A stretch of 64,000 nucleotides of DNA from Pacificoceanicola sp049341065 (GCF_049341065.1 NZ_JBMPIX010000011.1:1-64000); one strand, 5' to 3'. Shown: positions 51,059-60,387, numbered from the stretch's first letter. Made by a program: numbers and translations. The notes: generated from the letters alone by a model not told the origin.

Positions 51059-51609
51059 TCCGCTCTGAAATCCTGCGCGAGATCGCGCCCATTCTTCGTG
51101 ACCACCTGGTGGTTTGTAACATCGGCATTCCCTCACAGGAACTGCACGCCATCGACGACCAGCCCAGCAATTTCTACATGCTGGGGACCATGGGGCTTGC
51201 TTCGTCCATCGGGCTGGGGCTGGCACTGGCGCAGCCGAAACCGGTGGTGGTGATCGACGGCGACGGCTCGGTTCTGACGAACCTTGGCACCCTGCCGACC
51301 ATCGCCAACAACGTGGCCGACAACTATATCCTGATGATCATCGATAACGGATCTTACGGCTCGACCGGGGATCAGCCGACCTATACGGGCAAGAAAACCT
51401 CGCTGGCCGGTATGGCGCGCGCGGCGGGCTGCGAGAACGTGGTCGAAGTCAGGGACGTCGACACCGGCAAAGCCCTTCACGCGGCGCTGGACAGCGGCAA
51501 GATGACTGTGATGGTCGTGAAATGCGACAGCGGTAACGCCAAGATGCCGGTGATCACCATGGACCCCGTAACGATCCGTGATCGTTTCATGGGGGCGGTC
51601 AGGGCCTGA
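51055..51609 (+). CDS. comE: Sulfopyruvate/phosphonopyruvate decarboxylase-like beta subunit (ComE-like)
   Basis: 184 residues. It is the Pyr/ThDP-binding half of the enzyme. The ThDP-Mg motif is VVIDGDGSVLTNLGTLPTIANNVADNYILMIIDNGSYGSTGDQPTYTG, with the aspartate and the downstream N of IIDNGSYG. It overlaps the alpha gene (ATGA) and must work with it. The LysR gene follows on the other strand after three bases. The decarboxylated 2-keto acid cannot be named from sequence. Confidence 0.84.
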   Translation: MIRSEILREIAPILRDHLVVCNIGIPSQELHAIDDQPSNFYMLGTMGLASSIGLGLALAQPKPVVVIDGDGSVLTNLGTLPTIANNVADNYILMIIDNGSYGSTGDQPTYTGKKTSLAGMARAAGCENVVEVRDVDTGKALHAALDSGKMTVMVVKCDSGNAKMPVITMDPVTIRDRFMGAVRA

Positions 51610-51612
51610 GCC

Positions 51613-52524
51613 TCAACTCCGCTCGGTGAAGGGATCAGGCGGGGTGTTCAACCGCATGTGCCGCATAAAGGCGCGGGCAATACGCGGCACCGGGCGCGAG
51701 TCGGACAGAACGAAATAGCTTTGATACCGGATCGGAGATTTAAACGGCACAAAGGCCAGTTCTTCGGACCGGTATTGATAAATCGGAAAGGGATTGATCA
51801 CCGCGATCCCCAACCCCTCGCGCGCCAGGTCCGCCGCGGCGAACGAGGTCGACACCTCGACCGTTACACGCGGTTCGCTGCGTGCCTCCTGCAAGAGCAG
51901 GTCCATCTGGCGGCGTCGCGCGTGGCGGCGGGTCAGGGTGATAAAGTCCTGTTCGTGCAGGTCTTTCGGAGAAATTTCCGGGCGTCCGGCCAGTGGATGA
52001 TCGCGCGGCATGACCGCCACTGCCTGCGAACGGCGATAGGGCTCCAGTTTGACACCAGCGCGGCTTTGTTCAGTGCCGGAAATGCCCAGATCAAAGCGAT
52101 CCTCCACAATCCCGCGAATGACCTCGTCCGAGGTGCTGACGTCAAAGCTGATCTGTTGGTGCGGATTGGCCTTGAGAAAACTGCCCATGACGGAAATCAG
52201 AAAGCGATGCGCAAAGGTCGGCGGCGCAATGAGACGCAGGGTTTCCTGAACCGGCTCGCCTACCCCGTCCAACCGGTCCAGCGCCAGAAACAAGGGGTCC
52301 AACCGGCGGTTGAAACGCACGGCTTCTTGTGTGGGGCGCAGGCGCCCGGCCTCGCGTTCAAACAGGGACAGACCCAAACGTGCCTCTAAATTAGCCACCG
52401 CTCGGCTGACCGCAGACTGCGAAAGCCCCAGTCTATGGGCCGCGGCTGTGGTGGTTCCGGCCTGCATCATTGCCCGGAAGGCATTGTATTCAGGGATAGA
52501 ATGCCAGGTTTTCGCTTTTGCCAT
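51613..52524 (-). CDS. LysR-family transcriptional regulator
   Basis: 303 residues, typical length. The N-terminal helix-turn-helix is YNAFRAMMQAGTTTAAAHRLGLSQSAVSRAVANLEARLGLSLFER, followed by the effector-binding domain (LRLIAPPTFAHRFLISVMGSFLKANPHQQISFDVSTS, GLGIAVINPFPIYQY). It is divergent from the M19 dipeptidase gene, 106 bases away, and downstream-convergent to comDE. It could regulate the dipeptidase-Dpp operon, the comDE/eut region, or both. A T-N11-A site lies at 50455-50469; none equally good was seen before the dipeptidase. Confidence 0.9.
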   Translation of the reverse strand: MAKAKTWHSIPEYNAFRAMMQAGTTTAAAHRLGLSQSAVSRAVANLEARLGLSLFEREAGRLRPTQEAVRFNRRLDPLFLALDRLDGVGEPVQETLRLIAPPTFAHRFLISVMGSFLKANPHQQISFDVSTSDEVIRGIVEDRFDLGISGTEQSRAGVKLEPYRRSQAVAVMPRDHPLAGRPEISPKDLHEQDFITLTRRHARRRQMDLLLQEARSEPRVTVEVSTSFAAADLAREGLGIAVINPFPIYQYRSEELAFVPFKSPIRYQSYFVLSDSRPVPRIARAFMRHMRLNTPPDPFTERS

Positions 52525-52630
52525 CTATTCAGAAACATCCGCTTTCTATGACTTGAACGCATAACATTTCCTCTAAACAATGCAAATCACTTGTGTCTAG
52601 GCTAAGCGCACCGGACCGAGGGGGATTTCC

Positions 52631-53689
52631 GTGAGCATCACAACACCAGCCGTGTTTGACGGCCATAACGACGTTTTGCTGCAACTCTACCGTGCTGGCG
52701 GGGTGTCCAAGGCGGATGTGTTCCTGACCGGACGCAAAGGCGCGCTGGATGCGGAAAAGGCAAAACAAGGCGGCTTTGGCGGCGGTTTCTTTGCGGTCTA
52801 CGTCCCCTCGCCCGTCGATCTCGAGTTCAAGTTCGAAGAAATGACCAAACCGGCCTACGATCTGCCCCTGCCCGAGCCGATCGACTGGGAAGACGCGCTG
52901 CCGGTGGCGATGACACAAGTTGCGATCCTGCTGGAACTGGAGCGCAAGGGTGCGCTGAAGGTCTGTCGCAGCGCAGCCGATATCCGCGCCTGTCTGGACA
53001 GCGGCAAGATGGCCGCGATTTTCCACATCGAAGGCGCCGAGGCGATTGACCCGGATCTGCACACGTTGGACGTGCTGCATGCCGCCGGTCTTCGGTCCAT
53101 CGGCCCGGTCTGGAGCCGCTCGACGATCTTTGGTCATGGGGTGCCATTCCGCTACCCTTCGAGCCCCGACATCGGCGACGGCCTGACAGATCAGGGACTG
53201 CGTCTGGTCAAGCGCTGCAATGAACTGCGCATCATGCTGGACCTGTCGCACCTGAACGAAAAGGGCTTTTGGGATGTCGCGCGGCATTCCGATGCGCCGC
53301 TCGTCGCGACCCATTCCAATGCCCATGCCATCTGCCCTCATTCCCGTAACCTGACGGACGATCAGCTAAAGGCCATCGCCGAATCGGATGGTATGGTAGG
53401 GTTGAATTTCGCCGTCGCGTTTCTGCGCGAAGACGGTAAGATGCTGGCCGATGTGCCGCTGACGCAAATGCTGCGCCATCTTGACCACCTGATCGGAATT
53501 CTCGGAGAGGACCGCGTCGGGCTGGGATCGGACTATGACGGCGCTGTTGTTCCCGAGGAAGTCACCACAGTGGCAGGCCTTCCCCGGCTAAGAGAGGCCA
53601 TGATCCAACATGGCTATACAGAACAGCTGGTCAAAAAGCTGTGCCACGAAAATTGGCTTCGCGTGCTGGAGAAAACCTGGGGCGCGTAA
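52631..53689 (+). CDS. Membrane dipeptidase-like protein (peptidase M19)
   Basis: 352 residues from GTG 52631, with a GAGGGGG run upstream; no signal peptide, so probably cytoplasmic. Metal ligands of M19 are visible: FDGHNDVLLQL near residue 12, FHIEGAEAIDPDL near 135, MLDLSHLNEKGFWDV near 200, VATHSNAHAICPHSRNLTDDQ near 221 and LGSDYDGA near 298. M19 enzymes hydrolyse dipeptides, including D-amino-acid or dehydropeptides. It directly precedes a Dpp-type importer by 30 bases and is divergent from LysR, so it probably splits the imported dipeptide. Confidence 0.9.
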   Translation: MSITTPAVFDGHNDVLLQLYRAGGVSKADVFLTGRKGALDAEKAKQGGFGGGFFAVYVPSPVDLEFKFEEMTKPAYDLPLPEPIDWEDALPVAMTQVAILLELERKGALKVCRSAADIRACLDSGKMAAIFHIEGAEAIDPDLHTLDVLHAAGLRSIGPVWSRSTIFGHGVPFRYPSSPDIGDGLTDQGLRLVKRCNELRIMLDLSHLNEKGFWDVARHSDAPLVATHSNAHAICPHSRNLTDDQLKAIAESDGMVGLNFAVAFLREDGKMLADVPLTQMLRHLDHLIGILGEDRVGLGSDYDGAVVPEEVTTVAGLPRLREAMIQHGYTEQLVKKLCHENWLRVLEKTWGA

Positions 53690-53719
53690 GCCAATCATCC
53701 AAACGACAGAGAGGACACT

Positions 53720-55318
53720 ATGAACGCATTTTCAAAACTGATGACAGGTGCCGCACTGGGCTTGGCCCTTGCTGCCTCATCCGGGGCGGCATTTGCCGAA
53801 ACGCCCGCCAACATGTTGGTTATCGCGCACCGCATTGACGACATCACCACGCTGGACCCGGCCGAAAGCTTTGAGTTCGCGGGTTCGGACGTGTCGCGCA
53901 ACGTCTATCAAAAGCTGGTCAACTTTGACCCCGCCAATCTGGATGCAGGCTATCAGCCCGAGGTTGCCGAAAGCTGGACCGTTTCCGACGATGGCAAGAC
54001 CATCACCTTTACGATCCGTGACGGGCTGACATTCCATTCCGGCAATCCGGTGACGGCAGCGGACGTGGAATTCTCGCTGCGTCGCGCGGTTGTGCTGAAC
54101 AAGACACCTTCGTTCATCCTGACTCAGTTCGGGTTCACGGCGGATAATGTGGCCGAGACCATCGTCGCCGATGGCAACACCGTCACAATCACCACCGACC
54201 AGCCCTATGCGACCTCTTTCGTGCTGAACTGCCTGACCGCGACGATTGGCGGCATCGTCGACATGAAGACGGTTATGGAGAACGAAAAAGACGGCGACAT
54301 GGGCAACGAGTGGCTCAAAACCAACTCGGCCGGGTCCGGCGCCTACAAGGTTGTCAGCTGGAAGCCGAATGAAAGCGTCACGCTGCAATCCAACCCGGAT
54401 TTCTATCTTGGTGCCCCGGCGATGGAGCGCGTAATCGTGCGCCACGTGCAGGAAAGCGCCTCTCAGCGGCTGTTGCTGGAGCGCGGCGACATCGACATCG
54501 CCCGCAACCTCAACCCCGAGGATGTCAAAGGCGCGATAGCTGCGGATGGCGTGAAGATCGAGGAAGAGCTGAAAGGCCGCCTCATGTATGTCTCGCTGAA
54601 CCAGAAGCACCCCGAACTGTCCAAGCCGCAGGTGCGTCAGGCGTTCAAGTATCTGGTCGATTATGAAGGCATGCGCGACAGCTTCCTTAATGGTCAGTAC
54701 ACCATCCAGCAGAACTTCCTGCCGCAGACCTATCTGGGCGCATCCTCCGAAGCCCCGTTCTCTCTGAATGTCGAAAAGGCCAAGGAACTGCTGGCCGAGG
54801 CAGGCATTCCCGAAGGTCTGGAAATCAACGTCGGCGTGCGCGAAGCGCAGGACCGCATGGAGATCGCCCAGTCGCTGCAAAACACGCTGGCGCAGGCCGG
54901 GATCACGCTGAACATCACCGTCGGCACCGCCAAGCAGATCCTTGGCGAATATCGTGCGCGGACGCTGGATGTCTATCTTGGCGCTTGGGGTCCGGATTAT
55001 CCCGATCCGCACACCAACGCAGGCACCTTTGCCTATAACCCCGACAACTCCGACGAAGCGAACGCCACCGGCCTTCTGGCATGGCGCAACGCATGGGACA
55101 CCGGCGGTTTGACCGAAAAGGTGGCTGCCGCGGTGGTCGAAAATGACCGCGACGTGCGCGCCGAGATGTATCAGGGCATTCAGGCCGAGTTCCGCGAAAC
55201 TTCGCCCTTCGTGATCATGTTCCAGCAGATCGAGCAATCAGCCCTGCGCGACAACGTGGCGAACTTCTCGACCGGTCAGGCGATCACCTCTGCCTCCTAC
55301 TGGCCCGTCACCAAGTAA
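53720..55318 (+). CDS. dppA: Peptide ABC transporter substrate-binding protein (DppA type)
   Basis: 532 residues with signal peptide (LGLALAASSGAAFA-E). Family-5 binding protein pattern: DDITTLDPAESFEFAGSDVSRNVYQKLVNFDP, VAESWTVSDDGKTITFTIRDGLTFHSGNPVTAADVEFSLRRAV, and KELLAEAGIPEGLEINV. It presents dipeptides or similar ligands (opines, glutathione and nickel complexes also occur in the family). GAGAGGA precedes the ATG. It shares one base (TAATG) with the first permease gene. Confidence 0.92.
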   Translation: MNAFSKLMTGAALGLALAASSGAAFAETPANMLVIAHRIDDITTLDPAESFEFAGSDVSRNVYQKLVNFDPANLDAGYQPEVAESWTVSDDGKTITFTIRDGLTFHSGNPVTAADVEFSLRRAVVLNKTPSFILTQFGFTADNVAETIVADGNTVTITTDQPYATSFVLNCLTATIGGIVDMKTVMENEKDGDMGNEWLKTNSAGSGAYKVVSWKPNESVTLQSNPDFYLGAPAMERVIVRHVQESASQRLLLERGDIDIARNLNPEDVKGAIAADGVKIEEELKGRLMYVSLNQKHPELSKPQVRQAFKYLVDYEGMRDSFLNGQYTIQQNFLPQTYLGASSEAPFSLNVEKAKELLAEAGIPEGLEINVGVREAQDRMEIAQSLQNTLAQAGITLNITVGTAKQILGEYRARTLDVYLGAWGPDYPDPHTNAGTFAYNPDNSDEANATGLLAWRNAWDTGGLTEKVAAAVVENDRDVRAEMYQGIQAEFRETSPFVIMFQQIEQSALRDNVANFSTGQAITSASYWPVTK

Positions 55319-56376
55319 TGGCGAGCACAGACAACATCTTCGAAAGGCGCCGTCGCGCGCCTTTCGCCCCTTGGTTCAAAGGGACGCTGAATACAGTTGG
55401 CTCCATTGCGGTTACGATGCTGGGCCTGCTGTTCATCACCTTCGTTATTGGCCGTGTGATGCCAATCGACCCCGTGCTTGCCATCGTGGGCGAACGCGCG
55501 TCTCAGTCGACCTATGACGAGGTCTATCAACAACTTGGGCTCGACAAACCGCTGATCGTGCAGTTCTTCTATTACATCTGGGATGTGTTGCACGGCGATT
55601 TCGGCACCTCATTGCTGAATGCGCGCCCGGTGTCAGAGGATATCGCACGCGTCTTCCCCGCGACGATGGAGCTTGCCACGCTGGGTGTGATCATGGGGAT
55701 CGTGCTGGGCGTGCCACTGGGTGTCATGGCGGCGGTCAAACGCGGGTCCTGGATCGATCAGATCGCGCGCGTTGTCGCGCTTGTCGGGTACTCCATGCCG
55801 ATCTTCTGGCTGGGCCTGATGGGGCTGTTGATCTTCTACGGCATTCTGGGATGGGTTGGCGGTCCGGGGCGACTGGACATTTTCTATACCGATATTGTGC
55901 CCACCCGCACCGGGCTGATCCTTGTGGACAGCGCCATCGCCGGGGATTGGACCGTGTTCCGCAACGCCCTGTCGCACCTGGTTCTGCCTGCCTCGCTGCT
56001 GGGCTATTACTCGCTGGCCTATATCAGCCGGATGACCCGCAGCTTCATGCTGGAACAGCTGTCATCCGAATATGTCACCACCGCCCGCGTCAAAGGCATG
56101 TCGGAATGGAAGGTGATCTGGGGTCATGCCTTCAAGAACATCCGCGTGCAGCTGATCACCGTGATCGCGCTGAGCTATGCCAACCTTCTTGAAGGGTCGG
56201 TTCTGACCGAGATCATCTTTTCCTGGCCGGGGATCGGCAGCTATATCACCACCGCGCTTCTGAGCGCGGATATGAACGCCGTTCTGGGCGGGACCGTGGT
56301 GGTTGGCCTGATCTTCATCTGTCTCAACATCTTTTCCGACCTTCTCTACAAGGTCTTTGACCCGAGGTCGAAATGA
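55318..56376 (+). CDS. dppB: Peptide ABC transporter permease (DppB type)
   Basis: 352 residues, six predicted membrane helices, the first at about 26-45. DppB features include IMPIDPVLAIVGERASQSTYDEVYQQLGLDKPLIVQFFYYIWDVLHGDFGTSL and an EAA loop region RVKGMSEWKVIWGHAFKNIRVQLI. Slightly long N-terminus for the family. It overlaps dppA by one base and dppC by four. Confidence 0.92.
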   Translation: MASTDNIFERRRRAPFAPWFKGTLNTVGSIAVTMLGLLFITFVIGRVMPIDPVLAIVGERASQSTYDEVYQQLGLDKPLIVQFFYYIWDVLHGDFGTSLLNARPVSEDIARVFPATMELATLGVIMGIVLGVPLGVMAAVKRGSWIDQIARVVALVGYSMPIFWLGLMGLLIFYGILGWVGGPGRLDIFYTDIVPTRTGLILVDSAIAGDWTVFRNALSHLVLPASLLGYYSLAYISRMTRSFMLEQLSSEYVTTARVKGMSEWKVIWGHAFKNIRVQLITVIALSYANLLEGSVLTEIIFSWPGIGSYITTALLSADMNAVLGGTVVVGLIFICLNIFSDLLYKVFDPRSK

Positions 56377-57284
56377 CGGAACAGACTATGCGGCAATGGC
56401 TGCTGACCGATGCGCCGACGTCGCGCAGACACGCGCGGATGGCAAACCTGTACCAAGGCTGGCTGACGCTGAAAGCCAACCACATGGCCATGTTCGGCCT
56501 CGCGATCATCCTGGCTTTGGTCCTAATGGCGCTGTTCGCGCCGTGGATTTCGCCGCTTGATCCCTTTGTGCAGGACCTCGGCAATCGCCTTCAGCCTCTG
56601 GGCACCGATGGGCATCTTCTGGGCACCGACAGCCTTGGCCGGGATATCCTGTCGCGGCTGATCCACGGCTCGCGCATCACCCTGTATATCGTGGCGCTGG
56701 TGGCGCTGATCGCCCCGATCGCGGGGCTGCTGATGGGCACCGTTGCGGGCTATGCCGGGGGCTGGGTGGACACGATCCTGATGCGGATCACCGATATTTT
56801 TCTGGCCTTTCCCCGGCTGGTTCTGGCGCTGGCCTTTGTCGCCGCCCTGGGCGCGGGGATCGAGAACGCTGTTCTGGCGATTTCGCTGACCGCATGGCCA
56901 CCCTATGCGCGGATTGCCCGGGCTGAGACGCTGACAATCCGATCTTCGGACTATATCAGTGCGATCCGCCTGCAAGGGGCTGGCCCCTTGCGGATCATCA
57001 CCAAACACATATGGCCGCTGTGCATTTCTTCGCTGATCGTGCGGGTGACACTGGATATGGCCGGAATCATCCTTGCGGCTGCCGGTCTGGGCTTTCTGGG
57101 CCTTGGCGCACAGCCGCCCAGCCCGGAATGGGGCGCGATGATCTCGGAAGGACGGCGGTTTATTCTTGATCACTGGTGGGTGGCAACCATGCCCGGCCTC
57201 GCGATCTTTACCGTCTCACTGGCCTTCAACCTGCTTGGCGACGGGCTGCGCGATGTGCTTGATCCGAAGGATGCTGGCAAATGA
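56373..57284 (+). CDS. dppC: Peptide ABC transporter permease (DppC type)
   Basis: 303 residues, about six membrane helices after a 40-residue cytoplasmic N-terminus. Conserved DppC text includes FAPWISPLDPFVQDLGNRLQPLGTDGHLLGTDSLGRDILSRLIHGSRITL and the EAA loop IRLQGAGPLRIITKHIWP. It pairs with DppB and overlaps dppD by four bases. The N-terminal helix covers MAMFGLAIILALVLMALF. Confidence 0.93.
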   Translation: MTEQTMRQWLLTDAPTSRRHARMANLYQGWLTLKANHMAMFGLAIILALVLMALFAPWISPLDPFVQDLGNRLQPLGTDGHLLGTDSLGRDILSRLIHGSRITLYIVALVALIAPIAGLLMGTVAGYAGGWVDTILMRITDIFLAFPRLVLALAFVAALGAGIENAVLAISLTAWPPYARIARAETLTIRSSDYISAIRLQGAGPLRIITKHIWPLCISSLIVRVTLDMAGIILAAAGLGFLGLGAQPPSPEWGAMISEGRRFILDHWWVATMPGLAIFTVSLAFNLLGDGLRDVLDPKDAGK

Positions 57285-58129
57285 CGCTTTTGGATGTCGA
57301 AGACCTTTGGGTCAAATTTCCCACGCGCCAAGGCATCTTCGATGCGGTGCGCGGGATATCCTTTACCCTTGGCAAGGAACGTCTGGGGATCGTGGGCGAG
57401 TCTGGTTCAGGCAAGTCGATGACCGGCCGCGCCATCTTGCGGCTGATCCGCAAGCCGGGGATCGTCGAGGCCAAGCACATCAACCTCGAAGGCACCAACC
57501 TGCTGGATCTTACGGAAAAGCAGATGCGGTCGGTGCGCGGCAAGCAAATCTCGATGGTAATGCAGGATCCCAAATTCTCGCTTAATCCCGTAACCACGGT
57601 GGGCGAGCAGATCATGGAGGCTTATCTGCTGCACAACAAAAGCAGCAAGGCCGAAGCCTACAAACGCGCCATCGAAATGCTCGAGGCGGTGTCGATCCGC
57701 GACCCCGAGCGCGTGATGCGCGCCTACCCGCACGAGGTTTCGGGCGGGATGGGCCAGCGCATCATGATCGCCATGATGCTGATCCCCGACCCCAAGATCC
57801 TGATAGCGGACGAACCGACCTCGGCGCTGGATGTGAACGTGCAGCGGCAGGTGCTGAACATCATGGACGGGCTGGTCAAGGAACGCGGCATGGGGCTGAT
57901 CTTTATCAGCCACGACCTGAACCTTGTGTCCGAGTTCTGTGACCGCGTGCTGATCATGTATTCCGGCCGCATCGTCGAGGTCTGTCAGGCCGACAAACTG
58001 CACGAGGCCAAGCACCCATATACCCAAGGATTGCTGAATTCCCTGCCGCGGCTGGACGATCCAAAGGACCACCTGACCGTGCTCAGTCGCGATCCGGCAT
58101 GGTCCGACGCGCCAAGTGTGAGGGGCTGA
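57281..58129 (+). CDS. dppD: Peptide ABC transporter ATPase (DppD type), short C-terminus
   Basis: 282 residues. Walker A is VGESGSGKS near 38-46, signature SGGMGQRIMIAMML near 153, Walker B KILIADEPTSALD near 174. HPYTQGLLNSLPRL begins the oligopeptide C-terminal extension, but the protein ends about 30-40 residues later; common DppD proteins run beyond 320 residues. It starts inside the dppC stop and lies one base before dppF. Confidence 0.9.
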   Translation: MTLLDVEDLWVKFPTRQGIFDAVRGISFTLGKERLGIVGESGSGKSMTGRAILRLIRKPGIVEAKHINLEGTNLLDLTEKQMRSVRGKQISMVMQDPKFSLNPVTTVGEQIMEAYLLHNKSSKAEAYKRAIEMLEAVSIRDPERVMRAYPHEVSGGMGQRIMIAMMLIPDPKILIADEPTSALDVNVQRQVLNIMDGLVKERGMGLIFISHDLNLVSEFCDRVLIMYSGRIVEVCQADKLHEAKHPYTQGLLNSLPRLDDPKDHLTVLSRDPAWSDAPSVRG

Positions 58130-58130
58130 C

Positions 58131-58880
58131 ATGAACGCTTTGGACATCAAAGACCTGAACGTCTGGTTCGGGGAAGGTCTTGACCGCGTCGATGCGGTGA
58201 AAGGCGCAAGTTTCAGCGTCGCACAGGGCGAAAGCTTTGGTCTGGTGGGTGAAAGCGGCTCGGGCAAATCGACCATCCTGCGGGCGATCACCGGGCTGGC
58301 GCCGACATGGTCGGGCCAGATCGAAATCGAAGGACAGGCGCTGCATGGCGCCCGGCGCGACCGGACCTTTTACAAGACCGTCCAGATGGTTTTTCAGGAT
58401 CCCTACGCCTCGCTGCATCCGCGCCATACGGTCGATCAGGTGCTAAGCGAAACGCTGCAACTGCACGGCATGACAGACATTGACGCGCGGGTGGAAAAGC
58501 TGCTGGAGGACGTGGGCCTTGGCGGGCGTTTCCGGTTTCGCTATCCGCACCAGCTGTCGGGCGGGCAAAGGCAGCGCGTCGCGGTGGCACGGGCCTTGGC
58601 GGGCGAACCAGACATCCTGCTGCTGGATGAACCGACTTCAGCCCTTGATGTGTCTGTGCAGGCGGAAATCTTGAACCTGCTGACCGATCTGCGCAGCGAA
58701 CACGGGCTTACCTACCTGATGGTGTCTCACGATTTACCCGTGGTCGGGCATATGTGCGACCGCCTCGCTGTGATGAAAAACGGTGAGATTGTCGAAGTCA
58801 TGGACAAGGCAACCCTGCGCAGCGGCGCCGCCCAACACGCCTATTCCCGCGAATTGTTGGGCGAGTCCCTCGGGGCCTAA
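58131..58880 (+). CDS. dppF: Peptide ABC transporter ATPase (DppF type), lacking the C-terminal extension
   Basis: 249 residues. Walker A GESGSGKST is near 41-49, signature LSGGQRQRVAVARAL near 145, Walker B ILLLDEPTSALDVSVQAE near 166. It ends right after HAYSRELLG, so the usual 60-80-residue oligo_HPY extension is missing compared with DppF (about 320). The frame is clean, so this is a natural short form rather than a visible frameshift. Its stop overlaps the convergent dgoA gene by four bases. Confidence 0.9.
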   Translation: MNALDIKDLNVWFGEGLDRVDAVKGASFSVAQGESFGLVGESGSGKSTILRAITGLAPTWSGQIEIEGQALHGARRDRTFYKTVQMVFQDPYASLHPRHTVDQVLSETLQLHGMTDIDARVEKLLEDVGLGGRFRFRYPHQLSGGQRQRVAVARALAGEPDILLLDEPTSALDVSVQAEILNLLTDLRSEHGLTYLMVSHDLPVVGHMCDRLAVMKNGEIVEVMDKATLRSGAAQHAYSRELLGESLGA

Positions 58881-59482
58881 GTAAAGGCGGCGTCAAAGGC
58901 TGCGACCATGTCAGCGGCCCGCGCGGCCACATCCGCCGCATCGCGCCCCGGCTTGTACAGGTTTGACCCGATGCCAAAGCCTGTGATCCCCACCGCCTGC
59001 CAATCGGCAAAATTGTCGGGGCCGACGCCGCCCACCGCATAGGTTTTGGCGTCGGCTGGCAAGACGGCTTTCAATGCAGCCACACCATCGGTGCCGAGTT
59101 TGAACGCGGGAAAAAACTTCAGCCCGTCAGCGCCGTTTCGCAAGGCGGTAAAGGCCTCGGTCGCGGTGAATACGCCGGGATAAGACGCCATACCCGCCTG
59201 CTTTGTCGCGACGATGACACGCGGATTGCAGTCCGGCGAAACCACGAGATGCGCGCCAAGCACGGCAAGGCGCTGCACGTCGCTTGGGTCAAGAACGGTT
59301 CCGGCACCGATCTGCGCGCGCGTTCCGGCCACGTCCAGCATCGCCTTGATGCTGTCAAAGGGGTCGGGCGAATTCAGCGGCACTTCGATCTTGGTGATCC
59401 CGGCAGCAATCAGCGCCTCGGCTATCGGGGCGGCTTCGGCGGGGCTGATCCCGCGCAAAATGGCAATCAGTTCACGGGTCAT
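58877..59482 (-). CDS. dgoA: 2-dehydro-3-deoxy-6-phosphogalactonate aldolase
   Basis: 201 residues, correct for the KDPGal/KDPG aldolase family. It cleaves 2-keto-3-deoxy-6-phosphogalactonate to pyruvate and glyceraldehyde-3-P. Catalytic residues are E33 in TKIEVPLNS and the Schiff-base lysine K123 in GLKFFPAFKLG; GAGTVLDPSDV and SPDCNPRVI are also conserved. The DgoA rather than Eda assignment is supported by the overlapping DgoK gene just upstream (ATGA). No galactonate dehydratase or galactose dehydrogenase is in the window. Confidence 0.9.
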   Translation of the reverse strand: MTRELIAILRGISPAEAAPIAEALIAAGITKIEVPLNSPDPFDSIKAMLDVAGTRAQIGAGTVLDPSDVQRLAVLGAHLVVSPDCNPRVIVATKQAGMASYPGVFTATEAFTALRNGADGLKFFPAFKLGTDGVAALKAVLPADAKTYAVGGVGPDNFADWQAVGITGFGIGSNLYKPGRDAADVAARAADMVAAFDAAFT

Positions 59483-60387
59483 GTCTTGGCTTCCAATTGT
59501 TCATAGGCCGCTTTCAGCCCTTGCAGGGTGGTGCCTTCGGCGCTGACCATCCGGCACCAGGCAGATTGGCTTTGCAACGCGGTGTGGTAGGCCTTGGCAA
59601 GCCCCTCTTGGCCCAGGATGACAACCTCTTGGCCCAGCCAATAGGGGCGCGCGGCAGCCAGTTCCAAGCCGATCAACATGCCGGAAAGACGCGCCCGCGC
59701 CACATCCGGCGATTGGTCTTGCAAAAGCTGAGCGGCGCGCAGGGTGAACAGTTCAGCGCCGATTCCGGCAGGGCGCGAAAGCGCATCCGAAACAGCGACA
59801 TCAAAGGCCGCGTCATCCCATCCGGTCCCGATGGAATGCTTGAGAACCGAGTGTTCGCCGAGCAAGGCAAAGAGCTCGCCAGTCATGAACGTGCGGAAAG
59901 AAACGACCTCTCGCGCGCTGATGTGGACCCATTTGCAATGCGTGCCCGGCAGACAGAGAATGCCGTCGAAATTTGGCTCCGCAGCAAGGAACCCGCCGAT
60001 CTGCGTTTCCTCGCCGCGCATCACGTCTGGCGGAGTTTGCTGACATATCCCCGGAAGGATATAAACCGACAGGCGCGGATCGTCCGTCTTGACCTGCGTG
60101 GCATTCGCCAGTGAGGGAACCTCGCATGGAACGGTCGCATAGGGCGCCTCGACCCAGCCCTGCCGCGCACCGGCCATGCCGCAAATGATGACCGGAATTG
60201 CCGCATCCGGCAGATCACCTGCTAACAGTTCCAACAGAGCGGGTTCATATCCCTCTGGCGTCAGACGCCCCATACCCAAAGGCGACTCGCGCCGAGCGAT
60301 GACGTCTGAGTTTGCCGCCATCAGCCAAAGCCGCAGATGCGTGGTACCCCAATCGGCGGCAACCCATGACAGGGCTGGTTTGGTCAT
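59479..60387 (-). CDS. dgoK: 2-dehydro-3-deoxygalactonokinase
   Basis: 302 residues from ATG 60387, with AAGGA upstream. It phosphorylates 2-keto-3-deoxygalactonate. DgoK motifs are AADWGTTHLRLWL near residue 10, ICGMAGARQGWVEAPYATVPC near 85, ILCLPGTHCKWVHI near 150 and SFRTFMTGELFALLGEHSVL. It overlaps dgoA by four bases and is the first gene of the pair. Together they run the last two steps of the De Ley-Doudoroff galactose route. Confidence 0.9.
   Translation of the reverse strand: MTKPALSWVAADWGTTHLRLWLMAANSDVIARRESPLGMGRLTPEGYEPALLELLAGDLPDAAIPVIICGMAGARQGWVEAPYATVPCEVPSLANATQVKTDDPRLSVYILPGICQQTPPDVMRGEETQIGGFLAAEPNFDGILCLPGTHCKWVHISAREVVSFRTFMTGELFALLGEHSVLKHSIGTGWDDAAFDVAVSDALSRPAGIGAELFTLRAAQLLQDQSPDVARARLSGMLIGLELAAARPYWLGQEVVILGQEGLAKAYHTALQSQSAWCRMVSAEGTTLQGLKAAYEQLEAKT

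Noticed and set aside
53777..55237. 486-codon minus-strand frame opposite dppA
   Set aside because: Antisense to a clear binding-protein gene with full family motifs; composition is typical of a high-GC shadow frame.
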